From: Owenia fusiformis
Lineage: Eukaryota; Annelida; Polychaeta; Sabellida; Oweniidae
NCBI GenBank assembly: GCA_903813345.2
Contig: CAIIXF020000003.1
Span: forward strand, 10,000,218-10,064,217
Length of the DNA stretch: 64,000 nt
Direction: 5' to 3'
The position numbers were made by a program, and so were the translations under genes. The notes under the pieces were generated by a model. That model had not been told where the DNA came from, did not search any database, and was given only the letters and a program-made list of their open reading frames with translations. Position 1 is the stretch's first letter. Each line of letters begins with the position of its first letter. This document shows, one piece after another, positions 1 to 12,344 of this stretch.

Positions 1-559
1 ATATACATATCTGAATTCAGTTAACAATTATGTAGACAATATATTTTTCATAACACTAAGGGGCAGAGGATCAGATTCATTTAAAACTGAAACGGAACAA
101 TCCTAATTCAACTTGATTGAACTATATATTGAACCTCTGCACTTTCCAGATATAGCATAAACGGGATTTAGAAAGTCATTATTGACTAGCTTGTATATAT
201 CTCTCTTTGAACGCTTAAAGATTATTAAAATTCATAAAAGTGCAACATAACGTAACGTACCGACGGCGAATGGTCAAAGAGGTTGGTAGATAACACCCCA
301 TGGTCAAATATTAATCACCATATCAACACCTTCATAAAATAAAATAGCATTCGACAAGAGGTAAAAATCACTTTAGCGTTTATCTGTACCAGGGATACAT
401 GAACATGTTCGTTGAACATAACGTGTTACTCATAAAACAGTCAGACTTCCGGTTGCAATGTACACGTAGCATAAAATAAAGTAATCGGTGTAATTTGTAT
501 TTTCAATGTGAATAGGAGCACCTGAATGTTCTAATTAGGGATATATCGTGAGATAAACG
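1..559. other. AT-rich flank, no gene seen
   Basis: No convincing ORF, repeat or RNA gene was recognised. LINE-derived coding sequence begins close to its right edge. Confidence 0.4.
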
Positions 560-577
560 TTTATGATCTAAGATAAA

Positions 578-838
578 TTGTATAGAAAATTAATTAAAAA
601 TAGAAATGATTTTAACTTCACAACATTTAAACATCAATGTGATTTAGTCTCAGATGCAATTGTTCATGCAAAAACCAGTTATCAGGACAAGATGTGCAGT
701 AATCTTGATGAAGAGGCAGCTAGTAAGAAAAATTATTGGACCATCATTAAAAAATTAATAGGTTCTAAATTTGCATCAGGAATTCCTTTTTTAGAGATTA
801 ACAGGACGATCATTGAAGATGACCATGCTAAAGCTAAT
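578..838 (+). pseudogene. LINE ORF2 fragment, linker upstream of the reverse transcriptase
   Basis: The reading frame contains a K-x-YW-x-I-x-KKLIGSK stretch followed by a short 'IPFLEINRTIIEDDHAKAN' segment. This is the typical linker of LINE ORF2 just before the RT domain. The frame stops making LINE sense at the codon for Asn near 838, where an inverted-repeat element begins. The next LINE residues (NAF...) resume at 2171 in the same frame. Confidence 0.75.
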
Positions 839-2169
839 GATACGACGTCAGATACTGTACATCACGGCATTTTACTGCATTTTTACATGCGTACTTACTT
901 TTAAAACCGCAATATCTAGACAGCAAAATCATATTTTTCTAGAATTTTTCGTCATCAGTTGAACACGTATGTCCATGAAATATTTTGCCTAACAGAATTC
1001 CAAATAACTGATTTGGGACTTTTTAAATGAGAATCACGCATGCCTTATTATGCGACTTTCTATGCTAAAACCGGGTGTGGACTGTAACATTTTGAAGAAA
1101 AATGATTTTAATTTTAAACGAAAACTGAAGATAACTTTTTCATTTCTTAACGGATCTTTTTCAGATTTTCAAAATATTTAAATTCACCATTTTGAAAAAG
1201 ACAAACAGATTCTTTGTGATGACGTCATAATATAACAATGCTAACTTAACGCTTGTATTTATGCAAAAAAAGTGTGGACAGGCAGAATTTCGTACCAACA
1301 AGATATATATTTTGATCAATTAAACATTAAATCGTTTGAAAGGTGAATTATTCTTTTTTGATTCTTGAAAGGCATATCGTATTCTTTATTTGTATCAAAA
1401 AATTATATCATTTCGATTAAAATTCAGTCTGTAAGAAGTATAAATTGAAAGAAATATGAAGTGAAGCCATGTGAAAAATTCACAAAATTACGTTTCATTT
1501 TTTGAGTTCAAATATTTCTAATTAAGGGATAAACATTCAAAACTTTCCAATGTTTCAGCATGTTCTTTTAAATATACCCCTTACTACATACAATTAATTT
1601 CATTTAATTTGAACCAGTATATACTGAGATAGACATCATTTTATCACCGCAACCCCAAGTGAAGCCTTTACAAAATAAGACGTTACGCCGTTAGCGTATT
1701 ATATGTTCTCCTTTATTATTCATTGCTTTAAATAAATAAAACTAAATATTCGAGTTTGAAATAAATTACAAATAATGCATTTAACAATCCTTAATATCTT
1801 CCCGTCTGTGTATATCAGTTGAATATGACAAGGGGTACTGTGAAAGAGTCTAGAAAGACGGTGCGACAACGAGAGCGCAGGGCCGAAAAGCGCGACAAAG
1901 AAGAAAACGGGTAGGGTTTGAAATGTCTACTTTCTGGTGATTCTAATTCTGTATATCGTGACTCAACCTTTTTGAATATAGAATTGTATTGAAGCGCACA
2001 TTAATCTGAACAAAACTTGAAGTTTTTTTAGAAGATTCCACGAATATTAAAACTTTTGCAATTACTTGGAGGAGCATTGCGCATATTTATCGCGTAAATC
2101 TTTGCATTTTATCGGTAAAATGAACAATTACAATGTTACGCCGTGATGTACAGTATCTGACGTCGTATC
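839..2169. mobile_element. Non-autonomous DNA transposon, 1.33 kb, 30 bp TIRs, inserted in the LINE
   Basis: Bases 839-868 and 2140-2169 are perfect inverted copies of each other, beginning gatacgacgtcag. The element is flanked by aat at 836-838 and at 2170-2172, a possible 3 bp target duplication. Removing the element plus one aat joins the LINE frame exactly (Ala-Asn-Ala-Phe). No transposase ORF was seen inside. The superfamily is unknown; a 3 bp duplication is compatible with Harbinger- or CACTA-like groups. Confidence 0.85.
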
Positions 2170-2172
2170 AAT

Positions 2173-3612
2173 GCATTTCTCCATCAATTTTTACAGAAAT
2201 TTCGTCACAACATTGTTGATCAAACTCTACCAACTTGTCAAAGAAAAACTGATAACATGCTAAATGAAATTGATCTTTCACAGCAGTCAATAAATAAACA
2301 TTTGAGGGAGCTTAAATCAAACAAAAAGGGGGGTGATGATAACATTACAAATAAAATGCTTAAACTGGTGGCAGATTCACTTGATGCAGAACTTCATAAA
2401 CTTTTTAAACTCATTCTTACTAAAGGCAAATTTCCTAATTGTTGGAAGCAGGGCATTATTGTCCCTATTTTCAAAAATAAATCCTCAAAAGTTGACCCAG
2501 GGAACTATCGGCCAGTTTGCCTTTTAAGTAATATTTCCAAAATTTTTGAATGCGTCATATATGATTCAATATTCAAACATGTGTCATCTAACAATCTTTT
2601 GTATCAGAACCAATCCGGGTTTTTACCTGGGCATGACACTCAGAAACAACTTGTATCTATTGTAAATATGATTACTTCAAATTTTGACCATAATATTTCT
2701 ACTAGAGGGATCTTTCTTGATATTGAGGGTGCGTTTGACGGCGTCCCCCACTACTTACTTCTCCATAAGCTAAAATCATACGGTATCTGTGAGAACATTA
2801 TTAATCTGATAGGGTCCTACCTTAATAACAGAAAATTAAAAGTTAGGGTGAATGGTACAACTTCAATAAATTCAGATACTCTATATGACAATATTGATGG
2901 GACAATGGAAGGGACTCTAGGGACAGGAGGAAAGGATTTAGGGGGGTTTGACAAAGGAGTAATAAATTGTGGGGTTCCTCAAGGGTCAATATTAGGTCCC
3001 CTGTTTTTCTTACTTTATATCAATGACCTAGCCGATGCAGTTTTAAATAGCACTCTGTACCTTTATGCTGATGATAGCTCAATTTTTCTACCTGTCAAAA
3101 AGGAGGACTCAGTTCATGAAACTTATCTAAAACTCCAAAGCGATGTTAATAGAATAGAGATCTGGTCAAAGACTTGGAAATTAAAATTTAAGACAAGTAA
3201 AAGTAAGGAAGTGTTTTTCCAGTCCAAAACTAGAACTCCACTTGCTCAAATTCCTATTGTGTTAAATGGTGACTCTATCCCTTTCACCAATAGTCACAAA
3301 CATCTTGGACTTATTTTAGACAAGGCTTTAAACTTTGAAGAACACATTAACAGTATAATTGTTAAATATGTAACAGGATGTTGAACCCACTTATGGCACT
3401 AAAACATAACTTAAGATCACAACATCTAGAGAAGATTTATATGGCATTTATACTACCTCACTTAGAATATGGGAATATCATTTTTGATTGTGCAAACTTA
3501 AATTTACTTTCTAAATTGGATAGTATTCAGTATAGGGCAGCATTGATTGTCAGTGGATGTACCCAAGGTACAAATGCAACCAAAGTCACCTCATGCTTAG
3601 GTTGGAGGTCCC
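2173..3612 (+). pseudogene. LINE reverse transcriptase, frameshifted
   Basis: A 375-codon ORF from 2257 carries the RT motifs in order: a YRPVCLLSN-type motif, NQSGFLPGHDT, motif A FLDIEGAFDGVPH, motif B GVPQGSILGPLFF, the motif C box YADD at 3064-3075, then the HLGLILD thumb motif. The frame is open upstream to 2171, so the ORF-track Met is not a real start. A frameshift near 3370-3378 moves the rest (MLNPLMALKHNL to CLGWRSL) into another frame. Odd feature: a Gly-rich stretch of about 28 residues just before motif B that LINE RTs usually lack. The catalytic Asp residues remain, but the gene is broken by the shift and by the insertion at about 3620. Confidence 0.9.
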
Positions 3613-3619
3613 TAGGGGC

Positions 3620-5679
3620 CAGAGGCCCAATTCATGAAAGCTCCGCAAGCTTGCGGAATTCCGCAACTCCCTGCGGTACCGCTATTTCCAATTCACAAAA
3701 GGGCCGCAAAATCAGCACCACCGCAGATATCTTGCGGTACCGCGAGAATTACGTCATTATCGTGCGGTACCTCTGTACTTACCGCAAGTCACTCTCTGAA
3801 AATTCAGCGTAATCAATCCCCTTGAGAACACATTTAACATTAGCTTTAAGTGATGGAAATACGTACATGTGTATTTCATATATCATCCTTAAATCAGGAC
3901 AATTTTCTAAATAAATAAAATAAAAATTAGAATGTGATATAGACGTTCAAATATGGATGTAAAAGCAATATGTTATGAGTAGTTTTTAAGGTTTTCAATG
4001 TTGCGGAACACCGCAACTTCAATTATGTCCATTTTGAATATGAATAATAAGTACCCTCTGGTAGCTATTTGTCATCGTCAGTCCATGAACACAAGGACGG
4101 TTGCCAAACTTATGGAGGGGAGTGTATCATATCTTATATCCATATCATTCTGCTAATTTCAATATCACCCCGGGAATATATTTTGAAGTAGATTTCGCTC
4201 TCGATTATGTTATAACTTTTATCATTATTCACCTGTCTAGATGATAATTTATACAACTCTGTAGCCACCGGGGGTTCGAGGGTTCCCCGGTCTAACTTTC
4301 CGAAAATTTCCCTGAGAGCCATTTCAGAAGTAAACGGTGAGTTTACGGTATTAAAGATCGCTAAAATTAACCAATATATAAACAACACTGTAAAATCCCC
4401 AGAGGATCCCCCGAATTGAAGGACTCGTTTCCCCGAATATTTTCATTAGAAATTGTTAGTTATCGATCTTAACAAAGTATATTCCTTTAATGATAGATCA
4501 CCATTTTTCGTATTAAAGTTGTGAGATAAAGGAGAAATGTTAAAAAGAAACAGAGATTTACGTGCGAAGAAAACCAGAAGATTTTTCTTGAATATTTCTT
4601 CCAATCATTATTAACTGTTTTGAAATGATATTATATTAGTAGTATGGTGTGGAAAACATCGAATCATAGATATTTATTGGGGGATGCAGGGAATTACAAA
4701 ATGCGTCTCTTTTACCGCAATTTAGAGCAAATAATGATGAACTTATCATTCAAGATCCTAGGACGAAGAACAGCCAGACATAAAGCAAGCGTCGCTCGAA
4801 TTTTTACAGATATTTTTGTTTCCAATGTTCTTATGAATAACTGTGTAGAAACAATTGAAGTCATTGGGATCGCCTCTGTATACTGGCTCCGTGGTTGTGG
4901 GTTTATCTCTTACCATCTTGAATGCGAAAGTGACGGCAGTTACCTTCGCTTAATATCGACCAGTGAGGAATTAAATTAGTGCAAATATTGTTTGAGATAT
5001 ACAACAGTACAATAGAATACAATGTGTTATTTTATTCCGATACTATAAGAAATTGCAGTTTAGATAAATTGACTGTAGGTCAATAAGATAATTTTATTTA
5101 CAACTTTACTCAATTTAACCCATATCAGCAACAAATTCTAAATATATTATCTAACGGGACGTAAAATTATGGGTTCAAGACGCCGATACTGGAGATCTAA
5201 GCCTACATCATACTTTTTTTTATGATGTCCATCATAACTTCTAATTGAATACTGGAGAAAGCCTCCGAGCGTTGTTTTCCGACCTCGTCAGCCATTTTTT
5301 GAAGCAGAATGTCAACCCGAGGTCAAAATTAACAAGGGTCGCTATAAGGGGTCAAACTGACATAGGTGTCCTAAATTAGTGACACCTACCCTGCGTGCAG
5401 AGTCTAGTTAAACTACACTCTGCCTAGTAGAGACCATATTACAGTTTAGTAGCCCCGAAGACGAAGCTCTGTTAAGAAGTGAAGTCAAACGAATGCAAAG
5501 GGTAAGTGACACCGGTCAAGGACATGGCTTGCGGACACGGAGATAACATGCGGACACGTCCTGGATTTGCGGATAGCTTTGTGAATACGACGTAACGCAA
5601 TAAATTGCGGACACGCAATAGGTCCGCAAATACATTGCGGACACGCAAGCTTGCGGAGCTTTCATGAATAAGGCCTCAG
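3620..5679. mobile_element. 2.06 kb inverted-repeat DNA element inserted in the LINE
   Basis: The ends are inverted copies over about 35 bp with two or three differences (left around 3620-3654, right around 5646-5679), sharing the core attcatgaaagctccgcaag. The LINE reads CLGWRSL before it and RRDEKKLLFTYDV after it. Subterminal sequence is rich in ttgcgg/tccgca motifs in both orientations (3650-3780 and 5530-5650). ORFs inside (for example 4644-4979) are not recognisable. No clear target duplication was found, so the boundaries are good to a few bases only. Confidence 0.75.
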
Positions 5680-5680
5680 G

Positions 5681-6359
5681 AGGGATGAAAAGAAACTATT
5701 GTTTACTTATGACGTCATAAATAACAACAAAATGCCTTCCTATGTAAACCAGGCCTTTTCTTTATATAGAAATCATAATGTAATGAATAATGGAAATCGG
5801 TTACGCAGAGTCAGATCTTTTAGAATACCAGCTCACTGTAAGGCCAAGATCAGAAAGGGTACAGTGATATCTTGTATAACAGCATGGGAGAAACTGCCTG
5901 GTGATTTGAAAGCTATCCAATCTAGAAATTGTTTTAAGTTTAACCTGAGGAAACATATTCAAAATTCTAAAATAAAGCTACCTACTCCAAAATTGCATCT
6001 TGATAGGAAGACTGAATCAACTTTGAATAAGACTCGATGTGACTATTTTTAGGCAGCATTTATTCACACATAATTTTAGAAACATTGATATTCCAAGTTG
6101 TAATTGTGGCTTTAGATCACAGTCTACAATGCACCTATTATTACACTGCCCTCTATTCATTGTTCAGCGAAACTTGTTTTTGGAAGAACTTGGGGAACTG
6201 CCATCCTTTGATTTAACCGTGTTTGGTCAACTCAGACAGCAAGACAGGGTAAATTATTTGTTATACGGTGATTGCTCATTATCGTATCTGACAAATCAGA
6301 AAATTGTTGAAATGACTGCAGGTTTTCTGCAGTTAATTGTTACTATTTTAAATGAGTAA
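5681..6359 (+). pseudogene. LINE ORF2 C-terminal tail
   Basis: After the second insertion the frame continues with RRDEKKLLFTYDVINNNKMP, then a basic region. A frameshift at about 6040 leads to a segment with CNCGF...HLLLHCPLF, the Cys/His cluster found at the C-terminus of many LINE ORF2 proteins. The ORF stops at 6357-6359 and is followed by an AT-rich tail. Confidence 0.75.
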
Positions 6360-6530
6360 GTTTTTATTTTTATATACTGTTCTGCATTACCGAGTTGATC
6401 CTTAAATCTCATTGCAACTTCACTTTACATTATATAAATTCTTGACAACCAGGGCCAATAATGCATTGCTTCGGCCCTTGCTGTGTTTGTAATTTGTTTT
6501 GTTTAAATGATAATAAAAAAAACTTTAAAA

Positions 6531-8051
6531 AACTCATAAAACCCTTAATGCGTTTTGAAATTTAATCATTGCATTGTTTACATTTCAATTACAGGAACAA
6601 CGTACATCGGAGATGACAACGTACATTTTTGATTTTTTAAATTATACCAAATACATGAATATTTATAAAACCTTCAACTGTCTTAAATCGTGTAGTTTAG
6701 AGAAACATATTCTCATAAAAAATATCCGGCACTCCTAGACGACAGGGAGAAAATGATCAAAGGAAATGTGTAAAAAACACATTTTTCTAACCGTCCAATT
6801 GCTTGGGTAGATTAACAGCGAAAAAATCGAGCACTGCTCGTAAATCTTTTAAATAAATTGGAGAGGTAGATGTCTTCCAAATCGAATACACACGTAATCA
6901 AACATGAAATCCTTGATGTACTCCTCAAATTAATTTTTGAAAACCACAATCAAACCTACATAATAGTTTCGCTTCAAATCAGTTAATAGTGACACCGTAC
7001 ACCTAAAGTGTACGACGGTATATCTTGTCACTGTACGCTGTCGATGGTTAGGCGTGTATAACTAACGTAATAAGTGGGATTGACCAATACCTGTGATAGT
7101 TATAGCTTGAAAAAAATCTAAAAAGCAATATTAAGGCTCCAGAAAAAGTTAAACCACTTTGGCTTAAGCATTGAAATTTACATATAATACGTGGTTGATT
7201 CTTTGAGTTACAGATTCTGTGAGTTACATTATGTCATAATGGCAATGATGACAAAGTTGCAAATTGCCTTATCTAATTAATAACGTATACGGTAGCCCCT
7301 CCCCAAGGCGAGTATGTTATAGACAGTAGGAAACCCGGGAAGTTATACTACTAATTCCCTTTGGTGGTGTCAGAAAAAGAGCACTAAACGAAATGATACA
7401 ATATCATAGTGCGTCGGTGTGAAAGAAATGATGGTCCCCAGGGATTATGGTCCCCTTTCTTAATGGCCCTTACTGGCCCTGATTGCGTATAAGATGAACT
7501 TCGTTTTCCAAACAGAGAATTGTCCTTTAAGAATTAAAGAGGCAATTTTACATTAAAGCTCTATAACTGCGTTGCATGGAATAGAGTCAAACAAAAACTG
7601 AAAATAGTATAGTTTTTGTTACTATGGATTTTTTTAAATGATGAACAATTTAATTTAAACCTGGTTTCGTGTTTTCTCGTATGATGAGGTAGAGAGACCT
7701 AAAATTTGTCACAACATATCTCGGAACATACCATCTTGAAAGAAATCTCTTTAAATTTATGGTTATTTAATTATGAATTACAGCTATTGCCGCTTAATAA
7801 GCCCTTTTATATGTTTTATGATCCTTCAAAATAACATATAAAGGAGCGCATACATTACGCTCCTCTGAACAGCTTTGGGAGCAGTTGACTGAAGATGATT
7901 TAAAAAGTCAACATAGACCAAGACCTTGCTCATTTTGACGTGCTAAATGCGAATTACGTGTAGTTCTGCATGTGGTGTTGACATAGACTGCACAAGTAAC
8001 ACCCGTTACTAGTGTTAAGACGCAGATTCAAACATAGCTCGGCAAGGTGTG
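6531..8051. other. Non-coding spacer with one dispersed repeat
   Basis: No gene was recognised on either strand. About 7530-7715 is a diverged copy of the sequence at 24285-24480. The rest shows only short ORFs expected by chance. Confidence 0.4.
7530..7715 (+). repeat. Dispersed repeat, copy 1 (partner 24285-24480)
   Basis: It shares, in the same order, a gttgcatgga...gagtcaaa block, a run of aaaactg, a long A/T block and a gtgttttctcg...tagagagac block with 24285-24480. Identity is perhaps 70 percent. No coding content; the family is unknown. Confidence 0.55.
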
Positions 8052-8171
8052 ACGCGTATTATACCGAAACCCATTATACCGACGCGCAGTATACCGAAAC
8101 CCAATATACCGACGCGCATCGTGCCGAAAACTAATATAGGCCTACCGATGCGCGTTATTGTACCGAAATCC
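8052..8171 (+). repeat. Minisatellite with alternating tataccgacgcgca / tataccgaaaccca units
   Basis: Four to five units alternate between two related half-units, differing in the tail (gacgcgca versus gaaaccca). The same motif is found inverted at 13042-13237, with near identity over about 50 bp. The pair may form the ends of one 5.2 kb element. Confidence 0.7.
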
Positions 8172-9982
8172 GTGTGATTGGGACGGCACATTGCCTTAAC
8201 CGATCAGTTTAATGGCTACCGTTTAATGACGTGCACTTCCGCGTGGGACTATATCTTTACAGCGGGAATTTCAAGTTTTTGTCACTGTAGACATAAAAAG
8301 TTGCAGTCCTCATACTCGCGCGTTTTTCAATATTTTCATTTGAAACTCGTAAGAACGGTGCTTTGAATCTAGCCCTATACTCTTTCAAAACGTCATATAG
8401 TCACATGATTATGTACATGTATGATAGTGCACAGTAACATTATGCAGGCATAGAATAATAAAAGTTGAGCCTGAAAATCAAATATGGTGCTATGTTGAAA
8501 AACCAAGATAAATTCTACTGCATCAGTATATATTCATTTTTATTTACTTCCATAATATTTTTACTTTAAACTTTTTAATATGAGACTGGATGTCAATCTG
8601 TTTTTATGTATTCATTTTCAATCAAAACTCTATCGCGCAAAAACATATTTTCAGATAAAGCTTACTTTAAAATCTTTCATCTTTAGATCTCAGTTTCGAC
8701 CAGGAATATTTCAACTGATGCTAGGCGATTCGGATTGAGGGTTCGTCTCAGCAAACTTAATTCCAGTTAACCATCAAGTTCTGTATTTCATAGAGGATAA
8801 AGTCATAATTTTGTTATTTATGTTTGATTATGGTAAACCCTGTACTTCATAAAATATATTTAACTGTGGTAAATTCTGTATTCAATGAAGTAAACATTTA
8901 TTTATACTGTATTGTTTCATTGGTAGAAATCAATAATTGTGCTATTAAATATAAAGTTTCACATTTCTTATCGAACTTGATCATTACTGTTTTTTCGATC
9001 GTGTGCTGCATGATTGGGCCAAAAATTGTTGTCATGGAGAAAGAGCAAGATATGTTGTCATGGAGATAGTAAGAAACACATCCATTTGTTTTACTCTAAA
9101 TGTTTCCAAACCGACGTGTGATTTTTATCAATGTGTGCCTTAATGATCCTATAAATTCTGAAGTTATTTCATTTTCTAACCATTTCACATATAACACTTC
9201 TAAATTGGCATCATTTCCATGTTCAATTTGCTTATACATTTTTGGCTACTGATATTATCTTTATCATCAGTTTTCATTCCACGAACGAAATATCAATTAT
9301 TTTGCCCAATATTTCAGTCTCAATTATATTGAAACACTGAATACATGTTCTAATTGAAAGTTAAAAATGGTGCTCATTAACTAAGTCCAATATTTAGCAT
9401 CCCTTTAATATCTATTTAGGGGCAAATCAATCATATTCTGATTCTCAATTTGATTTTGATTTGAATTGATTCTCAATTGGGACCCATAGGCACGTTGTCC
9501 CACCGTTCTTGGTTGAGTTAAGTCATGGCGCTAATTGGTACAAAAATCAAGCTACCTACGAATGCTGTTTTTTCTCCGGGGTCTTGCCATAACTAACGAC
9601 AATCGTATGGACATTTCTGGATTATTTCCGGTGTTTCCTTTTGTTGCTACCTCATTTTTCAAAGTTTCCATGCCAATTTCTTGACTCTGTTGAAAGCCCA
9701 TGGTCCAATCAACCGTACCTCCTTATCTTATGATGACCGCACAAAATGACAGAGCGTGGGAACCGACTGTGCCAAATGCTACAGATATTGCAGCTATGTG
9801 TTGTGTTTTCAAGTGTTCTTTTATATATGCTCGAGAAATCGAATTATGGTTTTATACTATCTAGATGTATTTAGTAGTATCTAGATGTCTCGTTCATTCA
9901 TTTGACCGATAAAAATCATAACTGCCTGGAAAGTAATATGAATAAAGTATGTAAATAAATGAACTAAAACGTCAAATCATGA
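8172..9982. other. Non-coding spacer
   Basis: No recognisable gene. The ORF at 8824-9069 is AT-driven and matches nothing I know. I looked here for the missing first exon (TM1) of the GPCR and did not find it. Confidence 0.35.
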
Positions 9983-10375
9983 AGCAAAAGTCTTTTCTGG
10001 GTCACTGCGAATGGCATGATTTCCTCGAGTCTCTTCAGTTGCAAGGCAACCATACTGGGACCGATTCGCGTCGTTCCACTACTGCCCTTGGTGGGGGCCC
10101 GCTACCATACTATATGACTCCCGGAGTTTACTAAAGCACGTTAGTGGAGGAACCAACCACAGTCTCACAATCTGTCTCCGGCAAGAGCGGCCAGAGAACC
10201 AACCCATGCCAAGGGCCGGTAAACGGTTGGACCTTCGGACCGGGTGTCCGTAGTGACAATGATCAACAACTCCGTACCTGGGGCTCGAACGCGGGACCTC
10301 CGTATCCCACGACGTTCAACCGCAAAGTAGCCTCAGCCTACGCCACCAGCCTACCCTGCTTAGGTGTCATAACTG
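9983..10375 (-). mobile_element. tRNA-derived SINE, copy 1
   Basis: On the minus strand this reads as a Pol III SINE. The A box is tggcgtaggctga (10345-10333) and the B box gcgttcgagccc (10292-10281), spaced as in a tRNA. A long tRNA-unrelated body follows, ending gtgacccagaaaa...cttttgctt. A second copy of about 390 bp lies in the same orientation at 46561-46950, clearly alignable end to end with small indels. The plus-strand ORF in it is a by-product. Confidence 0.85.
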
Positions 10376-12344
10376 CTAAAAAATAATGTAGTTGTTACAA
10401 TTATTTGCTTGGATAAACATGATATTACATTTCTTAATTGATTAATCTGATTTAGTTGGAATCGAAGTTCGACCAACAATCAAGGCAATGCAATCAACAA
10501 CTCTTGCAAATGTGAACGGGAGTCGTAAAGACAGAAAGTACAAGAATCGTGATCAATGTAAAGTATAATATTTAAGACACATCTTTGAATATCGGATAGG
10601 AGAAACATTCCAAAATGAAGAAGAATCATTAAGAACATTTGATTTTTTGCCAATATAACAATTGCGTCTCAAATGAATAAAATAAAAGGTATCGCGGGCC
10701 ACTAAAGCCGATGAGTGAAAACAATTATAATTGACGCTTCTAGATCGCTCAATATAAAGGTAAGTGAATATGTTTGTGTAGATACGTCGAGGAAAATAAG
10801 CTATTTCGACACTTAAAATAATCTGATTACGCTTATTAATAAATTACGCGTGTTGTGTAGAACAAAAACAAGAAAACTGAACGACCTATTTTAGGAACTG
10901 TACTTAAGTTCTAAAGTGTTCAAGTATTTCCGCATGTTCCAAAACACAATTCTACAGAATCAAACTTTTTGGGGAATGCGTTTAGCGGGGACGTACCATA
11001 TCCTTTCAGGGTGTATCATTGACATTCTAAGGTTTAATTCTCTATTTTGTTCTGGTAAATATCATAACGATATATAAAATCGCAAAAGTAACTTTCCAAT
11101 GGTGTGCTTAACGCGTGGCTAACCATGCTTTACCACGATGAATAAATGCACGTAAACTTTTGGTTTGTAAAATCGTGTTTTTAAAGGAGAATTCGTAATG
11201 CTTGATTTCTCGGTTATTAGACGGACCAATTTCATTTTTATATTTAACGACATTTTAGATGATATTTTTTGTTACTATGCAACCCATAGTTAGTAGTACT
11301 TGAATCATGACAATGTACGCATGGAATATACTTGAATTTCAAGCAGAAATAAACTTAATGTGACACAAGTCGTATTTTGTAGAACTCTTAAAACTGGAAG
11401 CATTTTATAAATCCCGAGGAAAGTAGCTGTTAATGTATGTTCCACTAATGAAAACTTTTGTTTCTTCTATAATTATTTTATTTATTTTAATGTTAAATAA
11501 AACAATTTACAAACAGTTACATTCAAAACATACATACAATGTACACTACAATACAGTGAGAGAAAATGAATACATGAAAAATGAAACAGCACTGTTTCTT
11601 TACTCTAATTCAAATCTGTATGCAAAAGTAAAATTTACCGTATTCCTGCTATTTGATAACTAAGTATAACTTATATATCCTTAAAATTATGGTGTACGAC
11701 ATCCAAATGTTTTGCTAGGACATTTCTAAAGAGATGGCTTTTTCTATACCACGACAACAAGAAGTTGTGACATATTGTTCAAGCCTCCATGTTTTCGAAA
11801 CCAGCATCGAGGGACAGTATTTGGCATCTGTAACACTTGTTACACTTTTTAGCAGGTAATATTTTGGGTCTAAATGTAATGCCTTGTTACTGAGGAAGCT
11901 ACCAACTTCTATTTTCCTCATATAGAGTAAAACTGAAGTTCCTGGATATGTGTTTATTTGTTTTCTCGATTTAAACTTATGTTGCGGATTATCATTTGGC
12001 ACGACGTTAGAAAATATAGTCTAGCTTTTAGAAATGCTCTCGGTTTAGAATTTGATTTTCCAATAAAGCTTTAATTTGTGCATTTAGACCATCGCTTTTG
12101 TTACATTGATCTAAGTCGTCAAAGTAACATACAAATACATTGGTAATATAACGGGCTTTCGTCAATGTAATAAAAGCGAGGGGCTTAGTATATGAATTAC
12201 AGTTCCATTTACAAAACAAATTTCAAATCGAAGAAACTTACTAAAACTAGGCTATATTTTCTAGTTTGGGCCAAATTATAATCTGCAACTTGACTTATTA
12301 GTAGGTTTAAATCTAGAAAGCAAATATTCGTAACCAGGAAGTTA
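10376..12344. other. AT-rich spacer, no gene seen
   Basis: Several short ORFs (for example 11433-11663 and 11715-12002 on the minus strand) have compositional bias but no recognisable motif. Confidence 0.35.

Larger units (their letters stand above)
560..6530 (+). mobile_element. 5'-truncated LINE retrotransposon, interrupted by two DNA elements
   Basis: Three collinear coding blocks (578-838, 2173-3612, 5681-6359) read as one LINE ORF2: linker before the polymerase, reverse transcriptase, and C-terminal tail with a Cys/His cluster. The endonuclease is missing, as expected of a 5'-truncated copy. An A-rich stretch near 6510-6530 probably marks the 3' end. Two frameshifts (about 3375 and 6040) make it dead. 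Two inverted-repeat elements sit between the blocks; removing each brings the frame back together. The sequence style resembles the Jockey/CR1/L2 group, but I did not classify the clade. Confidence 0.85.

Noticed and set aside
4134-4979. ORFs 4134-4388 (-) and 4644-4979 (+) as genes of the inserted element
   Set aside because: No transposase or other motif; composition like the surrounding non-coding sequence.
10144-10386. 80-codon plus ORF, repeated at 46723-46992
   Set aside because: Both are the antisense strand of SINE copies; the similarity reflects the repeat, not a protein family.
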